Below, in pieces: positions 1-14,600 of a stretch of 64,000 nt of DNA; within the stretch, counting starts at the first letter, position 1; each line of letters opens with the position of its first letter. Source of the DNA: Parelaphostrongylus tenuis (lineage: Eukaryota > Nematoda > Chromadorea > Rhabditida > Metastrongylidae); the NCBI GenBank assembly GCA_019055375.1, contig JAHQIW010007184.1:124001-188000 (forward strand). The letters are read 5' to 3'. Below the pieces are notes generated by a model. It ran no database searches. It was given only the letters and a program-made list of their open reading frames with translations, and was not told the DNA's origin. A program made the position numbers and the translations under genes.

Positions 1-3000
1 AAATCGAACAAGTTGTTTTGGCCAGTTGGCAATGCTGAACTGTCGGTTAATAGAGGTCGATGTGCTTGAGTGCATATGTGATTGGGCTTACAGTTGTTAG
101 TATCTCTTTCGTTCTTTGACTTATCTATGGTCACCATCTATGATCACAATGATTTTGTTGAAAGAACGGTTCTCCCTGATCAATAGGAGGTTGTCTCTCT
201 TTTAAGTTAGTCTCTCGCAAGAAGGTGTACGATATAATCACAGGAGGGCTGACGTACGAGCAAAATCTGGAGCCCAAGGAGGCTTTGGACATCTGATTAT
301 TTTTTTCAAAGAGGCTCACTGTGTTTTTCACCCCACCATGCGTACTTATCTCTGTCCCTCTCTCGGGCGTGTTTTAACATTGAGGTGGCTGTCAGCAATC
401 ACCCGTCAACAATATGCATGTAAGAAGCACAAATCATCATATACCCTAGTTAGGCTGAAGCTATGGTCGAAGCTAGATTTTTGGATCTAATGTGTAGAAT
501 TTTTGATTGATAGCTTGACTTTAATTAGGCGCTAATCAAAACTTCTAGCATTAATTTTTCAAGATTAAAATTTTGAATTTCGACGTCAGTGCAAAAAAGA
601 GGCCCAAAATGAGCCTATAAATGCTAAGCTTTACTAAAACGCTATCGATCACATAGATTAGTTAATGAGCGTCACGAGGAAAAGGTGGCATATCGATATC
701 ACATCGACGTAGACATAATAGAAGGTTTGAATGTGAAAGAAAAAGAAAGACTTGTAGGTACAAGGTGATTTCTTTAAAATTAGCTCCTAATTTTTTGGTT
801 GTCTTGGTCATGAAGAGTGTGAGCGCTTGTGTTAAAAATCAGAATTTGCGTAGGTGTGTGTAGTGGTTAGACTACACCTCTGCGACATTGAAGAATTGAT
901 ATGAGATTCCAGATAAGCGCAGTGACTTGACTTCAAAAGATACTCGGTGGAAACAAACATCTTCAACTATCTTTGAGATGTTACAATAAAGTTTCACACA
1001 TGATGTGGCCCCAAGGAGTCGAAGAACGCCGAAAGATACTACTCAAAGAGAATCTGGAACGAGGAGGATCTCTAGGGATCTATGAGGACTCTAAGACGAG
1101 CAGTATGGTTCATCACTAGCGCAAGAACACGTCGGATTATGGATGAGAAAACCATTGTGATGCTGTATCTATCATCCAACATCATGTAGGCCTGTGGATG
1201 TGGTTGATCGGAAATCATCTTACTTCGGGGTTGATATTCTTTTTTTACAGGGTCGACACTTAGTCTCTGCAATTCATATTGAGCTCAATGGAAGCGTCAT
1301 CTTCAAATTGATTGTCTGAATTTTATAGCTCAATCTGCTTTTGCAAGCTTTGATTTTTCATTATTGCATGAGGTTTCGCGTTCAAGGCCGTTTGATGTAT
1401 AATTTTAAAGGCTAGACTTCATATTACGATTCTTTTGTGTATATGTCCTTATCTATGTTAACTGGGATTGAAGTTCAGAAGATCGGAGCATTTGATTTTA
1501 CTACGTTTTCAATCGCTTTGATTTGAATTCCACAAGAAGCCATACTTGTGGCTATAAATGCGTGTTCTTCGCAATTGCTTATTTTACCAGAAAGGGTTTA
1601 TTTGGCACTTTTTTATTATGATCGGTAATAGAAAATCTAGATATTGTGGATGACGCAGCTAATGTGAAGGTGTCCTCTACGCTTGCAGTTCATAGAAATT
1701 ACTTCGCACAAGTTTTTCGAAGCACTACACGTGCGGTAAAAAGTGAACACAGTTCAATGTGCTCGGTATGGCATTGTTGACGAACGCGTGGTAGAACTTT
1801 TGCTTCGGAAGGAATACCATACCATCAGACAATGAAGTGGGGGTTTCAGATGTGCGATGATATTCTACTTCGAGGACTGTTATCACTCCGTTTTACTCAC
1901 AACAACATAAAAGCTCGTGAATTAGCTTATAGTAGAAAAGCATTAGATCGAAAAAGGCTGAACTGGAAAGTTGGAAAAATTCCTTTTCAATTGAGCATAA
2001 AGTAGAGATCTCATCACCATGGACTATACATTGTGTCCTGCTTTCAAAATAAATCATCTATTACTTTATCGAATTTTGATATGCCGTACCAAAAATGAAA
2101 TTAATAAGTTAACTAAGTTCTGAAAAACTCACTTGGCAGTGTGCGCTGTTTTAGTTCTTTGAAAACAACTACTCATATATGACTTCCTCAAGCCCACACG
2201 TGTTACAAGTTATGATTTGAAAATTTGTTTTCTCACTTCACATTCTATTTCGCTTCTTAGTAGGGGAATTTTCACCTTTGCAGCGCAGAAAACTATGCAC
2301 GTCAGTGCTCAGAAAATTTTGCGAAGACATGTAAGACAATATATTTCCTAGACTATATAAGCTATTACACTGACTAGATTTTGCTTACCATTCTCTATGA
2401 TATTCGCCTATGCCCTGAGAGATTTTAGGTATCTTTATGTATCGTATATCAGTGCAAATATGATAAGAGCTTTGATCCAGATATATCAGCTATGGGAGCG
2501 TCTGATGACAATGGAGGAGGGCTGCTGATGGCGAACGTATGTTTACCCCAACGGTCACTTTCTTCCTCCACCTCTTAACATTCGATGCATACCTCAGCGA
2601 CATCGACTTATATACCATTGGTTGTCTAATACTGGGCGATATCGATCGATATTGATCCACTGCACTACGTTTATTTAATTTTAGTTTACCATCACCTACT
2701 CGTCAAATAATTTAGACAATTTTTTCCAGTTTTTAGCTGAATGTGTTTACAACGATGATAACTCTCTTTTTCCCCTGTCAGTGGTCGTTACATCTTTGAA
2801 TGTCATACGCCGATGTTCTGTATATTAAGCCAAGTTGATTATTACCGACTTATGAACTGATCCAGCTCGAATTTCTCAGTCTCTAAAGTTTGGGTGCTAT
2901 GCTTCGTTTTACTGATTAGTTTCTGTTACATTTGAATGAATGGAAATAAATGCCCAGTAACGAATTATAGATGAGCGTTGGGTTTAGAAGTGAAGTCTAA

Positions 3001-3984
3001 TGGCTCCTGAACGATGTGAAACTGTAACCTAATTGCTCTTGGGTTTTCTTTCATGAGTCTCATCATTTCCATCATCACATCCAGTCGACATATTTATCAA
3101 TTTTCGAAATCCGTTGGCATATAGTCAACTGTAAGCTACAGTGCGAGTTAACTACTTTTATATCACGAGCTGTGTGCAATTGAAATTGGTTTACTCTTTT
3201 CACAACTATCGCACCTCCATGAGTTCATAAGGAATACAGTACTGGCAGTTTACGCAGTGCTGCAATATATGTGACTGAACTTAGTTCGCTCTAATGTTTT
3301 AGCACTCGCCTTGTTTGTTTTACGTTTTTTGGCCCCGTAGTCGTCTTTGACGTCCTTTCTTCTCAAATGCGATGATCGTGTCGGTTGCCTTCTTGTTCGA
3401 TTTCTAATCTGAGAAGAAACGATAGAATTCCACATCTAGAGAGTGCAAATTGATTGATCTCAAGTCTTCACATCAATTCCAACCGTTTTAGTCTGAACCA
3501 GCCAAACATGGTTCACACTGATTCGATAAAGAGCGCAAGCTAAATAAATGGAAGACTAAGGTCATCAAAAAACGTAGTACTTCGTCGTCAAAGATGAATG
3601 TGAACTTGGGTAATAACACGACCATCTGTTTCGCAGTGCGCCCTCTTAGCGTCAAATAAAATACTGTACAACAGTCGTGGCCACTCCAGCTGGCCCTTTT
3701 TGGTTTTATTTACTCAAAAAGACCGTATAACATTGCAAGAGAGAACAGGAAAAGGTTTGAGTTACCATAAACAATACGCCTGTTTACTGCCGATTGTCTC
3801 ATGTGTTCGCCATGTCCATAGTGCTATTGATGCCGTTTGTGTTGTTGAAGACCCCTGTACCCTGTATCCTTTCATATGCGGCTGTGAAGTCATTGTGAAG
3901 GCTGTGTAAATTCGATAGATTCTTGCTTCATAACAGTGATATAACAGTGATACGTTGTTGTAATTATACGCCTAAGAATGTTGA

Positions 3985-4075
3985 GTGATGTACAAAACAT
4001 TTGACGTCAGGCCAGGAGTTGAACTCGTGGGATTGCTAGGAAACCAATAATGTGCTTTATAGAGTAAGTAGTAGA
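3985..4075 (-). repeat. Degenerate tRNA-like repeat, family 1 (reverse)
   Basis: Read on the minus strand, this piece carries the B-box-like word GTTCAACTCC followed by TGACGTC and a tail matching GTTTTGTACATCACTC. Better copies at 27.6, 38.8 and 54.3 kb show the same order. It is degenerate and its head is hard to delimit. Confidence 0.4.
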
Positions 4076-4118
4076 AATGTGGAAAAACTGTGAAGCCCTG
4101 CTCGTATTATTATATATC

Positions 4119-4172
4119 TATAAAGAAAGATCAAAGAATGATAAAGAATAAAGAATAAACAAAGAATAATTT
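4119..4172. repeat. A-rich low-complexity tract
   Basis: Reiterations of the words AAAGAATAA and AAAGAATGA form an irregular A-rich array of about 50 bp. It has no coding potential. Confidence 0.6.
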
Positions 4173-7100
4173 TTTTAATCGGCATCGAATCCTTTATAGA
4201 TGTTTAGCCTCAGGGGATCGACTGAATCGAGGGAGGGTGTTGCTGATGGGTCCCAACAGGACGAATCAGGCATCTATATGGCGCTAGACCTAACAGCTCA
4301 AGACATGTAATTTCCTTGTCAAAGAATAAACACGCTGGCGCCTATTAATCCAAGCGAATCCACTATCACTAAGCTTCACCAACCATCGTTTGGAGTCGAA
4401 GAAGGAATGCTAATAGAGCGGTGACCTCGGTGGAGTAGTTGTATCACTCTCCCTTGATATGGGTTAAAAGAGGAATTCAATGGTCACCCGAAGTACAATA
4501 TGTTGCATATCATTCAAAATTCTTTGACCAAGAGTATTTGTCAGCAAACCTTTGGCCATCTCACATGCCCATAAAGTGACACCGATACCTCAGCATATTT
4601 GTTTATAGGTTTCTGCCAAGGATTACAATTTCTAGTCATGTAATTTTAGATACGTTATAGAAAGAAGCAAAATCAGTATGACCAACGCAATGGTTCCGTG
4701 TTCTCTGCTGCACAAAGTGTATTGCTTCTAACCTAACGTCGCGGTAACCAGGCTGTCTATTTCTGGTTCAACAAACTTTTGCCTGACTTATCTGAAAGGG
4801 TCGAAACATTGAGCTGATAGATCAAAACAAAACAAGTCATGTATGTAGGAGAAATTTTCCTTCAGCCAACGATGCGGTACATGAAGAAGTCCAAACCACA
4901 TCGTAAACCTCATCGATTGATCAGCACCGAACGCTTTATGATTATACATTATTCATGGTCAAAACTTCTCAGCATCTTTGCTGATCCTGTATTTGTGTCC
5001 GATCCAGCTATTTGATACACTATCAAGAGAAAATTTTGTGTATGTATGTAGGCGTCAGTATATGTGTGTACATGTTTATCTGGGTCTGCCCATTTGTGTG
5101 CATACGAGTTGATTTCCTCTTTGGAGTACTTACTCGACGTTATTTGCACTTCGTGTGATCGGCTGACGGGATTCAAGCCAAGATGTCAGCGTCAGGGGCA
5201 AATTCACTCATCTATTATATCACCCTTTCGCACAAAACATACTGATGAGTGCTGTGCATTGTAGATTCGCTACATTTTGGCCGCTAAATGTCAACATTCT
5301 TTCTGTAATTAAGGTCGATTAATTTATCATTTTCATTTATCACTTATCATTTTGTTCACCAGAGTTTCAAACTTCTGTGATACTAATATGCTTTGAACTG
5401 GGTACCAACTTTTACATTTTGATAAAATCTTTGCATTGATACAATCGCTATGGACATAGTCACGAATGTCATTTCATGATCCCTCCTATATTTGCTTGGA
5501 AATGGACCACTGAGTTTCATTTTTCCAAGTCGCCACTAAATTGTTGACTATGTTTACTGTGGAATCAAAATGAGTAAGATGTGCTGACTATCTAAAGTGA
5601 TTACAGAGAAGCTCAAAAGAATTATCTCAACAAATAAAGACTAGCTGCTTCATCTTCCATTATTCTGTTAAATTTCATCTACAATTTTCTGATATATGGT
5701 GATTTTTTTCATGACTTCTTCGAGAGTTTCTATCTTCCTAGAAATATCACGTCGTTGCAGTAAACCAGAAGTGGAGGAGAGGAAAATCTTACGACGAGAG
5801 AACTCTGTCTTCACGGCAAAGCAAATTTCCAGCTGGAGAATGCCATAAATGTTAGGAATATTTGTCTTCTGTACAGTTGCTTGTTTTGGAATAGCATTAA
5901 TCTATCTCACACTCATGACCATAAACAGTCCTTGAAAAAAAAAACGGTAAAATCGTGGAAACCTGCCTAGGACAATTCGAATATTCAAACAAGGCTAGAG
6001 CAAGCATTGCTGATTTTAGTACTACTGATAGAAGCTATTTATCCAAGTACGGATAGTAGTGCTCTATGATGCGTACCATATTTTTCAGTCTTTTGCAGTA
6101 GTTGCACGTTTAGCCTCCAAAAAGATCTCATCAGTCCACCTCATGTGAGAAAAAAAAACAAAGCCGCGATTGTGATTGTCTTGTAAAGAATCATTAAGGA
6201 TTCGTCACTTTCCGCTTCTTGTCTTTTTTCATTTCTTTGCCAAATCGTGACTATTCAGTTATTTGAGTTCGATGTCATGATCGTTTTATGTTTGGTCATA
6301 AAAGGCCATGAACCTCTTGTGGAGTGAGGCTCGCATCGAAATACAGCGGATGGAGGGGCTCGGCTCGTTTACTCTACATTTCCGAGCGAGATGTTTGCCT
6401 AACTTTTGACCGAGCCGTCTCGACCCGTCTCGACCCCGCAACCTCTTTTAGCTCAGTCCACACGATCATCTCACGTTTACTCACAACAAATTAGGGGTTT
6501 ATTCTATCACTGTAGTCCGCTAGTGGGGCAACTGAGACTGGATTTGTAGCAAGCGAACCCTCCAAATTTCTTACGATTTATGTGAAATAGTTTGCTTCAA
6601 GTAGATGGATAAGACCGTATTACTTTCACTACGTATTCCTTTCATTAATCAATAGTTCCAAGGCATAAAAAAAAACTGATTCTCTAAGAAAATCTTAAGC
6701 ACTAGACAAATGATGCTTGGTTTAAATCATGATATTCAATTCCTTTTCTAACACCCCTCACCCCTTCATGGTCAGCCTCCTAATAAAGATGAAAATGTAT
6801 GTTCGAGTGTAAAATTTTGACAAGTATATTCGGTTCCGTTCATTTTCCTTCTCTCGGCTTCTTCAATATCCAGAACGGAAAATCCAGAAATGTGCCACGT
6901 CTGTTTGAAAGCTCACCAGAGCAAGTTGGCCGTCTCCTTTGCACGTGACGTAGTTGCGAGGCGGCAAACTTTTCTACAGTCAAAATTATCTGCGTGAGAG
7001 CCAATACCTGACACCTTCAGTACAACTACTTTAGAATTCAAAGGCTAAATTTTTTTGGGAACTACCAGCTAACCAAAAACTGTTAGAAGTCTGCTAAGAT

Positions 7101-8664
7101 GGAACAGTGAACAAAAGTATTGTGATCCGTTCGCCAGGTGAGCCACGATTATCATCGGAGGGCATGCGCTCGCTATGGGTATGAGGTCGGAGCAGCGTCT
7201 TCTAGACGTGATATTTGAGTTCGGAGGCAACCAAATTCTTCATTCACTATGACTAATCGGCTTAGAATTAGCTACAACAAGTCACGACAAAGTGCGCTAG
7301 AAGGCATGAGCTCCTAGCAAAGTCTCTGGGATTACAGCAAAACGAATTAAAATTCATTCTGGCTATGCTCACCTCCATCTGTTGGGGACGTATTTCCGTA
7401 GTGTGGATTGAAACAAAATGGACTTTTCTTACAATGTTGTTTACTTATAGTGGAAAACAAGAGCTTTGTAGATAACTTGACTACCTTCAAGTGAACCAAG
7501 TCTGATGGCTGTGATTCTTTTTCGTCTATACATTACTTTGGCTCAATCTCAATACCCAATTTTAGTACTAGGCACCATCTTATAATATTTGTTTTCTTTT
7601 TAGAGTCTGAAACCATATGTTGGATTAGTTCATGTGTATGCTTTGATAGTTCTTCTCGAAATCAGCTGCTTAGAGATGTTTTTGTGTTTCTCCTTCACTA
7701 AGCCTTAGTGGAAGTTTTTCTGTGTCTAAAAGTTAAACTGCACTGAATCGTCCAGTTTGGGCTTGGTCGAGCACATCCAATGGACAAACGAGCGTTAAGC
7801 ATACAACAGGCCGAGTCATTTCGTACAAATGCAAAACGACAATGACGTCATCTCCACATCTGTTATTTTGTAGTATTTTTCAATACCTTAAAATGCGGTG
7901 GGATTTTCTTACTATCACTTTCTGTTCGAAAAACACTTATTGTACTGTCTTACCGACTAGTTCTTCTTTTCCTCGCTTCTCCTTGGTTAGACGACTATTT
8001 GGAAACTAATATAGTGCTTTCGTGAAAATAGACACCTTTCCAGAAATCACTATTAAGATTAGCGGGATAATGAGCGTTAGTTTTGAGTTACCAGAGTCAA
8101 CTGAATTTTTGTACGGTAACCAAAATGCTTTGAAATCGTCGTGCATTCCGTGGAACCTTATTGGCATTTTCTTGCCATCGTTTGCTCAAAAGTGCTGTTC
8201 CCTACGTTTTCATTCACACTTTCGTTCAAATCTCTACTTCCTTCCAAATTCTTTTGATGGTCTTCCAATTGTTCCCTACTTTTAAAGTTTTCATCCACCA
8301 ATCTCGCCCCACTAGAATTTTTTTAGATACTTCTCTCATGTTTCTTCCTTTATAGATTTCGATGAAGTTTCGACAAAGTTGAAGTCAAAAGTGAAGTCCG
8401 ATAGATGTCACAGGTATACAAATTGAACAGTTACCGTTTTTGGCTTTTTAAATCACAACATTACACTAAGTAGAAAGTTTTCATGGATAGTCTCAATACT
8501 TATCCTACCTTTACACTTTTTTCAATGGAGTTGATATTAGATCCTTTTGAGGAATAATTTCTCGCGTGATGCAGTCGATTCTTGATGAATAACGGCTTAC
8601 ATAATTTCAAAGTAAATTCAAACTAGCCTGAACGAGGTTTTGTCAAGTAGAACTGTGCAACAAA

Positions 8665-11600
8665 ATGAATCTTTCAAGACTAAAAAGTACTAATTTTCAG
8701 TTCTTACTTCGACAATCGTCTGTCGCTGTAGTGGTTGCTATCAACTTGCTGGCAACTATTTCCGCTTTCCAGAGTTCAAATTCCATTAATCCTCAATTCT
8801 CCATATCACGGCACGCGCCTGTTTTACAGGTGACTAAATGAATAGTAATTTCCTTGAAGAGATTTCTGTTGTCCAGTGGTTGGCTGCACCATAAGTAAAT
8901 ACGTGAACCTGGTTCGATGTGGTTCCAACGCGTCTGCTAATCAGGCTTCATTTCCCAGAAATCAGCAAATTGATGTTAGCTTTCTTGGGAACACATAAAT
9001 TGATGATCTGCTACACGGGTAATTCCCGTGTACAAACAAATATGTAATCTATCGCTTTTTTGATGCTGCTAATGTATTGCAATCCATTGAGTATCCTCAA
9101 TATGGAAATTAATGTAAGTTCACAAATATTTGATTGTTCTTGGTAAGAGCATGTTTTTACTCTTTTATTATCTCTTCGGCGATGGACCCTTCACTGTTAT
9201 GATTTAACCATAAAAAACAAGTAAAAGGAAAACCTTATGCATCAGCGGTTGGAATGGGGAAAGCTGATATGAAGATGTATTCATGACTGATAGGACGCAG
9301 AAAAAAAAAGATTCTGTAGCACAGTCATGCGATTTTGATGAGCTATATTATAGCTTACCTACATGTTCAGTGCATGGTCTTTTTTATTACGAAATTCATG
9401 CAAAATGAGTTATACACAATTTTAATTCCAAAAACCACCTTAATGTTCTATTAATCACTGCCGTCCCGTCAAATATATTTGTCTTCTTATTAGAATACCA
9501 CCGCCTTTAAGTTAAAGAGATTCGGATCTGATCTACATCACTCAGTGGGTAGTGATATCCGCTATGAGAAAGCAGGTTCGGTCCTCTTATCCAAGGCTGC
9601 CCGTACAAGTCCATCGTTCCAAAAACCTACCGCATTTTTATGTCCAACAGTACGGAAAGGAGCGATGTTCTCCATCGTTTTAATTAACTTTTAGAGGAAT
9701 TAGTAAACCACTTTCCAAGAGACAACCCCACCGACTGTCTGTAATGACGAACCAACGAAACTTTCGAAAACTGTCTTGGTACGCCATAGTAAATAAACGC
9801 TCAACTGAAAAGCTATTTTTCAAGTCTAAAACATTTCGGAGCTTGCGACATTTTTATTGCAGCTCAAATTTCAAAGGCTACACATTGGTTTCGAAGATCA
9901 TCAGTTTTGTTTCCAGATTTCCTCTAGTGACGGTTATGTGTCGGAGACGGCTACAATCGGTACAACTGTACGGACATCGCCAAACCCACAAGCTGAAACG
10001 CTACGAATTCTCGTTAGTGATGAGGATTTGGTCAGTTCCCTCGAGTTGTATCTCAGCAGTCATTATGTCGCGTCATGACGGCTATTTCAAGCTTCTAACC
10101 TAGTATTACAAAAATTTTATTCAAATTTGTTCAACCAAGCACAACATCATTTGCACAATCATATTTCACGTTTACCAGACCTTTCATAGCATTCTCGTCT
10201 AAATTTCGATTGTAACAAATATTAAAGTGATGTCGTAGAGCTTTTATGAACTCTGACTGAATGCGGAACGTTCGCCAATCGTTCTGTGGGCATCAGTAGA
10301 GTACATAGGATTTCGGTTTCAAACCTTTGTGAATCCCATGTTCGACAACGATCTAGGATTCTTACTTAGAAATACTGGCCTTTTGTCTCTTGTATAAGAT
10401 CGACATATTGATCTGCCTACTATTTTCAAACATTTTGTTAATTTTGTCCATTGAATCAAGATTAGATATACAGCGGGATCAACACGATTATCGCTGTTAT
10501 TGACAAAATAAAGAAACTTAATCAAAAATTAATTTTCGTTACAATAGCAATAAAATTTGAACTAATTAATTTTGGAAAGCTATACGGAACTCAAGATACC
10601 GAAGAATTTTCTCATGCGAGGAACCACTTTTCAACCCTTTGGTTTTGTCCATGGATTTTATATGTGGAATCGAAAGCAGAATTCAACTACTTACTTCAAG
10701 AGTTTTTTTGCTTTCATACAATTGATTGGATTTCTGTATACTGTTTGTCTATGTAGCTGATTATTTTGCTACTCATTCAATTAATCACTTGTCGAATAAA
10801 GTATTTATTTTCTTTGCAAGATTTTCATTTTTGATCATGTCTGCAACTGCTCTTTTTTTAGCGTCCCGGTATGTCACCAGCTACCTACCAATACATTCTA
10901 ACTGGCACAGGAGCGACTATATTTGCTGTCGATCAACGTGGTTACCTCTACTTGAATACACCGCATATCGACGCGGATGCGCCCAATCCTTCAACATATC
11001 AACTGAATGTGAGTAGTAGCGATCCCCTAGCTGGGCATTGCGAACTTTGATGGTTTGCCGTTCGTTATCTGGGGTGTTAAATTTTTAAGCAATCATTTGA
11101 ACTGGAAATAGGTCACTTCGAGAGTAGCTTTCGCTCAAAAGTGGATGTAGATTAGATTACTGCAAAATTTAGTACTAACTTGTTTGTCTGCTCCATCGCG
11201 ATTTTTGTAAAGTTCCTTTATTGGAGAGCGTAGAAGGACATGAAGAGGTCAAATGAAGACGTGTAAAAAGAATAACGCCTTTAGCGTTGTTCAGTGCCTG
11301 AAGGATGCATTATGCACACTCGACTTCATTGAAAATCGTTGTGATTATAAAATGCATAACCGGCATTTACATTGACTAGCGACGGCCCACCGATGTATCA
11401 TGTCAATACTACTATCTTCCCAGACAAGCTTGGAACCCTTCCCTCGTAGCGACGGAAGACTTGCTAGTTTTGAGCGCACGGTCGAACCATCGACCACAGT
11501 GCGCTGTAGCCCTAACCACAGCGTCACACACTAGTTTGAACTTTATAGGAAGAGTTGTTATCTACAGATATTCATCTTTACAAAGTGCATTATTAGAAAC

Positions 11601-14600
11601 TTCTTAGAGTTTATTATAGTTTTAGGGCCTTCAAAAACAATTTAGATGCTAGACTTTTTTCGATATATTGTAACTATTATACAAGTGTTACAACTATAAC
11701 TTCGAGACTGCTGAATAATATGTAAATTCTTGAGCCTTAGGTGGAGTTCAATCTGCTTTTCACTCTCACCAGGGCTTGCTAACCACGCAGAAGAGTGACA
11801 GCAAAGTAAGGATCTCCGTAGTGTAGTGGTTATCATACTCTCGTGGCATGGACGAAATGCGGGCTCAATTTCCAACTGAGATTCACAGTTTCTATATCAC
11901 TGAGCAATCTTGGACGTATAGTTACGGTAACGAAATCTATCTCCGTTGATCTCTGTTCCTACTAACGCATCGTCGAAATAAAATTAGTGAATCTCATCGT
12001 AAAGCTCAACCGTCACTTTGGAACAAATTCAACCAAAGCTTTTGCTTAGGGGACTTGTTTTTATTGTATATCTCATCGAGAAATCGTTTGCTTCCAATAT
12101 TTGCTTTAACGCATTCCTTTTTTGACTGGACAGCTATCGGATCACGCAAGAAGTGCCGCCAAAGTTCGCAAACGATAATTCTTAAAAGAGAGACTTACAG
12201 ATTCAAGCTCGTGAAGTGGATACGATGCCGATACGAAGTAGTGAATTGGTGACAATCACGGTGCATGTGCTTGACGTCAACGATAATTCACCACAATTCG
12301 AGCAGCCCATTTACACTGTCAACGTCTCGTCGTTCGGCGAAAGCCGAACAGTGGTAAAGGTATGCTGTATGGGTACACTGAATATCTCTTGACATCACCC
12401 GACATCACATCTCACCAAGGTCCTAGCACCCGGCACCACTCTAAGCATCCTTACACTCTTTCATTTTACCCGTTTGTTCGTATCTATCATTCATGGAAGT
12501 CTGCGAACTTATCATAGATTCACCTTCTACTTTATACCTTGGCCTCCCTTGTATATCATTCTGTGTTAGTCAAGTGCACTGTTTCTGGTAATTCTGAACA
12601 GTGCTGCTGGGGCATTGTTAAGCCTTTATCAAAAATCTCACCATCGTTCATGGGTAGGCGAGATTTAATCCTAAATAAGTTGCCTACCAATTTGCCCGGC
12701 TGCGGAGAGAAGGAAGGTTAGATTACGTGTCACGATATGAATGCTCATCAAATACTACTGAACAACATCTCTACATTGCACAGTAGCACTTCCCAGAGAC
12801 ATACTACATAGTAGAATTGCTTTGATTTTGAAGAACTGCCGAAATTGGTTGACATATCTATTACTTCGCCACTTCATTTGACCCATATCGCAATTTTTCT
12901 TTCTACTGTGCGTATCTTAACAATTTTAGCATTCACTTAATCTCCGCACTTGTTTGAGGATTTCTTCCGCCCACGAACTTCATAGAAAACTGGTCAAGCA
13001 CGTGTCCTTGTAGTTACGAGGACAGCACAGGCTGGGGGTTCCATAGGGAGCTCGCTGTTGATTGCCGGGGCTGTTGGGAGACCGTGGAATCCATTTCGAG
13101 TTGAACCGTGCCGAGCATCATAGCCACTCTTCCACAACCGCCGTTCTTCTGATTTCGCTAATTGTCGATTCGAATGTTCTTACACTAAATGGCCCAATAT
13201 TTGTTGATGTGGCGGACTACATCTAAACAGACAAACAAAAATATTGGTTGATGCTCGAGTAACGAGGGTATACGAACGCTTAATGTCTGTTGCCGCCTAT
13301 TGATATCCATTTACAAACAAAAACGCATCATGCCTTTTTTCAAGATATTCTCACCAATTCATTGCCGGTCACAACTATCTGATCACGATCTTTCAAGGTA
13401 AGAGCCACTGACGCCGACTCCGGTGTGTTTGGTGCTATCACGTATCGGATTGCAGAGGTACGGTAGTTACCTACTTGATTTGAATAAAAGCACAGTGATA
13501 AGAAACTAATTGAACATCTCGGAGTAAAATTACGCTTAACTTTCTCCAATCAAAAAGTGATGAGCTGCATGAAATTTCAAATAGTAGGGAAGATTATGTG
13601 TTGTCATTTGGTAGAATCTTTCTAAAAAAACTTCGATTTTACTCTTTTCAAGAATTCATTTAACTATGTGGTCCAGTTGATATTTTTCGACTCATTGCAT
13701 TGTTAGAACGAATTCTTTTTGAGGTGACACATAGAGCCAGTGACAAATTCCATTATGATGCTACGACAAACATGCTCTTCGTCGACGGTGATCTCATACC
13801 AGGAGAGCGATATCAGGTCTTTTCTTTGGGACAATAAACTTCAGTTTGCTGTAATTTAATCAGGCCGATACTGATTTGACTGATAACAAGCATAGTTTTC
13901 GAAGCACTTCAGATAGTTGCTAAAGTGGCATGATCAGCGTAGTTTTACAATTCAGCGCCGTTAGATATACAGTTGTCTTTTAGCACGTGATAAATCATAT
14001 GATTAGCCTTTAGGTGGTTCTGGAGGCTGTCGACGGTGGTGGCCGATCATCTCAGGCGATCGTCGTCATTCTAGCTATGCATCCAACGTTTAGTCTAGCG
14101 AGCCTACCACCGCTACCCGGAATGGAGACTTTCGTGCCGAATCCAGCAGCATTCTTTGTCACCACACCGATTTCTTTGAGAAATACCGGTTGGTCTTTTA
14201 GCACGTGAATGAACATATGATTAGCTTTTAGGTGGTTCTGAAGCGGTTTGTTAATAATATTCATGAGACGTCAGTGAATACTTAATATATGCACTGAATT
14301 TATGGTCATATAGGTAACAGTGGTCGCTTTTAGCGATTAACTGAATTTTATCAGCTCATTGTAAGCTTTAGTCAATAAAATAAAAAACACCAAAGTGTAC
14401 ATATACTTGCCGTCAGCAAGATGAAATTCTTTTCAGTTGAACACACTTAAGCTGTTATATCACTTCTTGTAGTTGCAACTCTTATGAGTAAGAATGCAGT
14501 TTGAGAAGTTCTGGACTCTTCAGATTTTTAGTGATCAAGGAATTATCTCCTGATGTCGAATATCAGCACCAGACTTCCGAGACTGTGAAGACAAATGTAG

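Larger units (their letters stand above)
1..8664. other. Intergenic or upstream region without a supportable gene
   Basis: I see no stretch here that combines coding-like translation, recognisable family motifs and splice signals. Short open frames occur on both strands, but none translates into a known domain. The region is AT-rich, with one reverse copy of a tRNA-like repeat near 4.0 kb and an A-rich low-complexity patch near 4.14 kb. A small GC-rich patch at about 6330-6440 carries repeated CTCG/CGAG words. The 3' end of the region should contain the promoter and 5' UTR of the cadherin gene that starts at 8665; no clear TATA box or other element stands out. Confidence 0.6.
8665..12359 (+). 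other. Cadherin exons 1-4: signal peptide and first cadherin repeat
   Basis: Exon 1 opens with ATG at 8665 and encodes a basic N-region followed by a hydrophobic stretch ([16 protein letters not shown]), which suits a signal peptide cleaved near AFQSS. Repeat 1 then begins ([14 protein letters not shown]) and runs through exons 2-4 with DEDL, DADAPN and finally [10 protein letters not shown]. Introns 1-3 (8830-9916, 10031-10861, 11009-12200) contain no other gene. A consensus 3' splice site (TTTTCAG, ending 8700) lies in frame inside exon 1, so an upstream exon joining at 8701 cannot be excluded. Confidence 0.75.

Noticed and set aside
6330..6440. GC-rich patch with repeated CTCG and CGAG words as a promoter or hairpin
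   Set aside because: The pairing is short and irregular and no gene starts nearby on either strand.
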